Shown: positions 42,383-48,300 of the stretch, piece by piece | Numbering within the stretch: position 1 is the first letter of the stretch | Layout of the letters: every line of letters starts with the position of its first letter | Assembly: GCF_008831285.2 (NCBI RefSeq) | Contig: NC_045151.1 | Coordinates: 8,199,682 to 8,263,681, forward strand | Direction: 5' to 3' | DNA: 64,000 nt | From: Nymphaea colorata | Taxonomy: Eukaryota; Streptophyta; Magnoliopsida; Nymphaeales; Nymphaeaceae | Translations under genes and position numbers: made by a program | The notes under the pieces: generated by a model | What the model saw: only the letters and a program-made list of their open reading frames with translations | What the model was told of the DNA's origin: nothing | Databases searched by the model: none

Positions 42383-45300
42383 ATGTCACATAGGTACGGG
42401 TACCAGTGCGGGAACGGGTACGAATCATTTTCCAAAAATTTGGGTACGGAGGTATGGCCGTACACACATATATATATAAATAAATATATATATCAAAAAA
42501 ATTACAAACAAAATAGCATATTCATAAATCATTAAATCATGATCCAAAATTTGTAGATACTAAGAATTTCAAGACAAAAAATCTGTCCTTTTGGAGTTCC
42601 AAGGGGCGAAAAGGCGAGGAACTAGAGGGGCAAGGTGGGGAGAGGTGAGAGGATGAGAAAGGTAAGAGGGGTGAAAGGGACGAGAGGGGCGAGGGGGGTG
42701 AGGCAAGAGGGCAAAGGCATCGTGCGAGAGGGAAAAAAAATGGTTTTTTAAAATGTGCAACGGACGATTTTGGACTCGGTCAACTTTGATCGAGTTTGAA
42801 AATGGTCGGATTCGACCTCGGTCAACTTTAACTGTACCCGACACGGTCAACGCCGCACCCAGGCCGTACCCGAAGCCGTACCCGTACCGGTGTACCGGTA
42901 CGGTACTGTACATAGATATATATATATATATATTTATATTTAAATGTAAACTCTATTGTACCCTTATACCTAGATTTTCTAAAATCAATGTACCCACTGT
43001 TATTAGGGGTGGGCATCGGGCCGGCCCGTGTCGGCCCGTCAGGCCCAAAACGCGGGCCCGGCCCGGCTCGGCCTGATGGGGGGAAGGAGGAAGAAGGAGA
43101 GGGGGAGGAGGTGGAGGGGGGGAAGGGGGAAGAAGGAGAGGCGGAGGTGGGGAAGGGGGAAGAAGGAGAGGCGGAGGATGGGGGACGGCCGGACGGGCGA
43201 AGGAGGAGGAGGGACGGGCGGAGGAGGAGGAGGAGGAGGATGGGGGATGGGAGGAGGAGGAGAAGGAGGAGGTGCATGGGGACGGGCGGAGAAGGAGGAG
43301 GTGCATGGGGGACGGGCCGGGCCGTGCCGGGCCGCACCATCGGGCCCGACCGGGCCGGCTACCCGGTGCCTAACTATTATCCATATCGTACGATGTAGGC
43401 CCATATCGTATAGGCCAAAGAATCATGTACGATACACTACTTAAGTGTATTGGTGGTGTACCAGCCGTATCTTACAATGCAGCTGACATATTGTACGATA
43501 CGATTGATACACGCTGTATCTTACAATACAGGGCTAGGGCATTTCTTTCTTTTTTAGTTTTGTTTCATTTTTTGTTTTACAACTTGCTGTTCCCTCTGTT
43601 TTCAAACACTTCTAGGGCTTTGGGCGGGGGAGTTTTTGTGGTTTTTTTAGAAAGATTGCTGATTTCAGTTATAAATCATTGATTTGAGAGAGAATAGAGC
43701 CGGTTTGATGGAAGCTTTGTGTGTGGGAGACCAATATGTATTGATTGGGAGACCAATATGTATTGATTGATGTAATCATGGATTCATGGTATTAATCACG
43801 AACATATTTTCAATTCTCGTTTGGCAAAGAAATTTTATATGTTGTGATGTGATCTAAAATACTTTATACTTATTAAGTCAATTTTAATGTATTGTTTACA
43901 TATTATGGTCTATAAATGATGAATCATGGATGTTCATTATGTGTAATGAGTTTTTTTTATATAGAACACATTTGTCATATTTTTTTTTGTTTTTTATGAT
44001 TGTTCTCAATTTTCTTTTTTTTAATATTTTATGAATTAAAAAAATAAATTTTTTGATACATTTATGATATGTTAGGGTACGGTGTATAGATCGGCCTAAC
44101 CAACGCGGTACAATATGCCTTTTACAACATTGGCTGTACTTGTACCCGTACCCATACCCGTACTCACACCCATGTGTCTTAGATCCAAGGGCTATAAGCT
44201 GCAGCACAATAAAAATAAATAAACAAAGACTTTAAGAAGAAAGAAAATACTTATGGAACAACAGTTTACACTCTTGGTAATGGTAAAAATATTGTGTTTT
44301 TGTTTTCTTCATTCCCATGTTAATCTCCTCTCCACTAAGTTTAGTGGGAAAAACTTGAAGCAGAAGAGGGAGGATGAGTAGAAAGTCACCCTTGTTTTCT
44401 GAAATTCAGGCATAAGCCCATTTACAAAATTTAATTAACCGCTCCTCCTTTAGTTGCCCTTGACCTATTTTCCCAAATTCGGGCATAAGCGCATTCACAA
44501 AATTTAATTAACTGCTCCTCCTTTAGTTGCTTTTTGACATATTTTCCCAAATTCAGGCCTAATCCCATTTAGAATATTTAATATTGCTTCTCTTTTAGTT
44601 GCTTTTGACCTATTGTAATGATCTGTCCATTATGCTTGGGCTCAAGTGGAGCTATCATTGTAAATTAATGGCAACTGTGCAAAATATTTCCTTATGCCTC
44701 CTTATTAAAGATATGTTTTGAAGGTTGTAGAAATATGCAATGGAAGAGAGAAACAGAGAAGAAACACACGATATACGTGGAAAACCTCAAGAAGATGTGA
44801 AAAACCACGGAGAAGCTCTAACCTAGGGGCAAAACCGCAACCCTAGGAGAGAGAAAATCTATTCCACTTAATCGACTCAATTACAATAAGTGGAGATTAT
44901 ATAAGGGAGAGATAGAGAGCCCCGCCTAGGGTACCGAGCCAGCCTCGGTACCCGTGCCCATAGGACCGGGTCCATATCCGGACCCGGTTCCCTATTACAA
45001 GATATTCTAACAAAGGTCAACATGTAGAACATATCCCTCGAGGTGTGCATTCTCTCAAGATACTCCCATGCTTCACTTGCCTTAAATTTTTTATTTGTTC
45101 TTCATCATGCTTTAACTAAATCTTCTAGAGATTTCTTTCCTTCATCTCCTTCAAGAATTTTGATTTTTCCATTTTCACTTAGTAAGTATAGGTTTGTGTC
45201 GGATATAGTAGCTTTAACATATTCAGAGAGACCCTTGCTTCTGATATGGGCCCAAGCAGCCAGGGAATGTAAAATCCACTCCAAAGGGGCATGTATAGGC

Positions 45301-48300
45301 TGCAAAAATGCTTACACCCACACAAGCGAACTCAGGATGAAAGAAACACTGGGGCTTTGTACACGTGCATAAAGGAACTAAAAGATAAACAAAATATTAT
45401 TAAGAAATGCTCACTAAGCACAGATTGCAAGGGGAATCATCTCCTTTATATGTACATGAAGGGGCTGAGCTAGCTGTGTTGGTGTATGTTTTTATGTGTG
45501 TATCAGTTTTCTCATCAGACTTGGAGAGAGCCTTAATGGTATGGTAAGGAAGTTGAGTTCTTGGATCTCTGCGGATACTTGCAAATGGTTTGTGGGTGTA
45601 GCTTTCAATCATTTGAGAAAGGTTTTGGATGCTTTTCTCATCTTTTGGCAATCATTTCTTTTCTATTTAACTGATCATAGCCATAAATCTGCTGTCTGTT
45701 CTCGAGGCAAAGGCTATCTTTGCTTTAGATCCTTTAACTACGTAGAAGAGACAAGAACATGATTTTGCTGAGCTTTGGCATGTATCACATCGTTATTTGC
45801 TCCAATCTTGTTTTTTGAAGATCACATTTTCTTAATTTAGAATATACATCTGTTAGGAATGCATGGCTCAACTTTGTTTTTTGAAGATCACAATTTCCAA
45901 ATTTAGAATATGTATCTGGTAGGAATGCATCTTTATTTTGTCTATTGTCCATGAACAACTGCCAATTGAGGTAATGCAGTGGATGTCCCGAAACCTCAGC
46001 TCTTGCTTCTGAAGATCAAGGCAGGACTGTTTGCTTCAAGGGTAGTATTGAAGTTCCTATGATTTTAGGTGGTAATGTTACTGGGTTGCTGCTTCATTAA
46101 GATGTGGTAAGGATTTTCTTTTGTGGTTGGGCTTCTCGTCATGGCTCCTAGAACAATAAGCAAGGGTACCTATGGCACTTTTTTCGTTCTGTAGTACCTG
46201 AAATCTGCTGGCTCATATGCAAGTCTTTTTAGCCTCCCTGTTTTAAACCTTTGGAACTGTTAAGAAGGTGACTCTTGGTTCTACTGGCACTATTGTCCTT
46301 GTAACTGGGCAAGATGTTTTTGGAGAAAAGATTTACGTTGTCTTTTTATACTGTAGAATATAAATTAGACCCCTACTGCGAGGGACCACATATTATCCAG
46401 CCTCCACATCGGATTAAAGGTTGTCTAATACTCTGTAGAGATGCAAAGGTAACATAACATAATAGTTATGAGTAGCATAACAAGTTTGGCTTGTATTCCT
46501 ACAGCCACATTTTCTTATGCCATTATTTAATTCTCTGTGAGAAGAAATATTGCTTAAGAACTTATCGTAATGATTACGACTAGCATGTAAGTCTGGTGTG
46601 TGTTCCTGCAAGGCATTTTCTTACGCCTCATTATTTATTTCTTTGTTGAAAGGAACTTTTCTGCATCCATCTGCAGGTTTGTGATATGTTAACATGTTTT
46701 GCTTTTTATCAGGACATTGAGTTGTCCAGAGAAATAAATGATTCTTTCAAGCAGTCATCACAGGCCAGAACGAAACTTCCCACAGGGATAGAATTGAATG
46801 TCCATGTCCTGACAACTGGGTGGGTCCTATTTCATTTGTTTTTACAGTTTAGACTACACGAATACTTTTTCATTGTGAAGCATCTGATGTTCCTTGTAAC
46901 AATTTTTTTTTTGTTTTGGCAGCTACTGGCCAACATACCCACCAATGGACATTCGACTTCCTTATGAACTAAATGTTTATCAGGTCAGATCAAATTTCCA
47001 AGCAATATGGCATATTGCTGATTTAGTGCAGTATATGAATTTTTGGTCGCAACTTGCTTGTTTTCATGCCATTCTTGCACAGGACATCTTCAAGGAGTTC
47101 TATCTAAGTAAATATAGCGGTCGGCGATTAATGTGGCAAAATTCTTTGGGTCATTGTGTACTGAAGGCAGAGTTCCCTAAAGGTAAAAAGGAGTTGGCTG
47201 TATCTCTCTTTCAGGTGGGCATTCAAAGTTTGAATTGCATCAGGACTTTCTATTATTACTTGTGAATGAATTTGATTTATTTGTGGCTTCTTTCATTTTT
47301 AACAGACTGTTGTGTTGATGCTGTTCAATAATACTCAAAAGCTCAGTTTCCAATCTGTCAAGGATTCTACTGGTATTGAAGATAAAGAGTTGAGAAGGAC
47401 CCTACAATCACTTGCCTGTGGGAAAGTCCGCGTGCTACAGAAGGTTCATCTCTGAGCAGTGAGCATGCTATAAATATTGTCGTGCAAGGATCTAAGGGTG
47501 TATTTAATTTATTTTGCAGTTGCCCAGAGGAAGAGATGTGGAGGATGAAGATTCCTTTGTGTTCAATGAAGAGTTCAGTGCTCCCCTTTATCGCATAAAG
47601 GTAAACTTACCTTTATTTGCTGATGATTGGACTTTGCATTTGGAAAATGAGCTAAAGACTTCTTTATGGTAGGTGAATGCCATTCAAATGAAAGAGACAG
47701 TTGAGGAGAACACCAGCACCACAGAAAGAGTTTTCCAGGATCGTCAGTATCAGGTTCGCCTTTGGTGACCATTTTTATTGACACATCTTACACTTCTCAC
47801 AACCCTTAGTCATAGATATCTTCGAGACTTTTGAAGTTTTCCAAAATATTTGCCTTGAAAGCAACCAAGAATATCAGCAAAATATGTCACTATTTACAAA
47901 GTATCACCAAGAAGGAAAAAATTGAAACTAATGGTGTTATTGCAGAGAAACTCATATCTCATATTTTTTCTGGGAGAAATTGAAAATCCATATCTCATAA
48001 TTTTTCTGTTTGTTGTTTATGAACTTTAATTATTTTTTTTTTTGAGATCCCATTATTTTCCTGAGAAAAACCACTGTTCAGAAAAAGAATATATTGATGG
48101 AAAAACCTTGCTGGGAGCATATTATGACCATGGCAGGAACTCATGGAATATCTATGTGAAACTACGCGATATGATGAGTTCTGCAGGGTCTGCTTAATCT
48201 TTATTTTGTGCTGCTTTTGCTGCTAGTTAGTTAATTGGTTGCATTGATGAGCTTGATCAGGTTGATGCTGCCATCGTGCGGATAATGAAAACCAGGAAAG

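Larger units (their letters stand above)
42126..44182. mobile_element. Outer family B element containing a nest of three others
   Basis: Left end CTAAGTCACACAGGTAC; the right end read inwards is CTAAGACACATGGGTG. Flanks CTCCAATG (42118-42125) and ATCCAAGG (44183-44190) agree at six of eight bases. The right subterminal region has GTACCCGTACCC repeats. Inside it lie another B copy, an A copy and a C element. Confidence 0.65.

Noticed and set aside
42828-43444. Several frames over 100 codons, Arg/Gly-rich (+) or Pro/Ser-rich (-)
   Set aside because: They fall in the GC-rich family C repeat and flanking elements. Low complexity on both strands, no domain.
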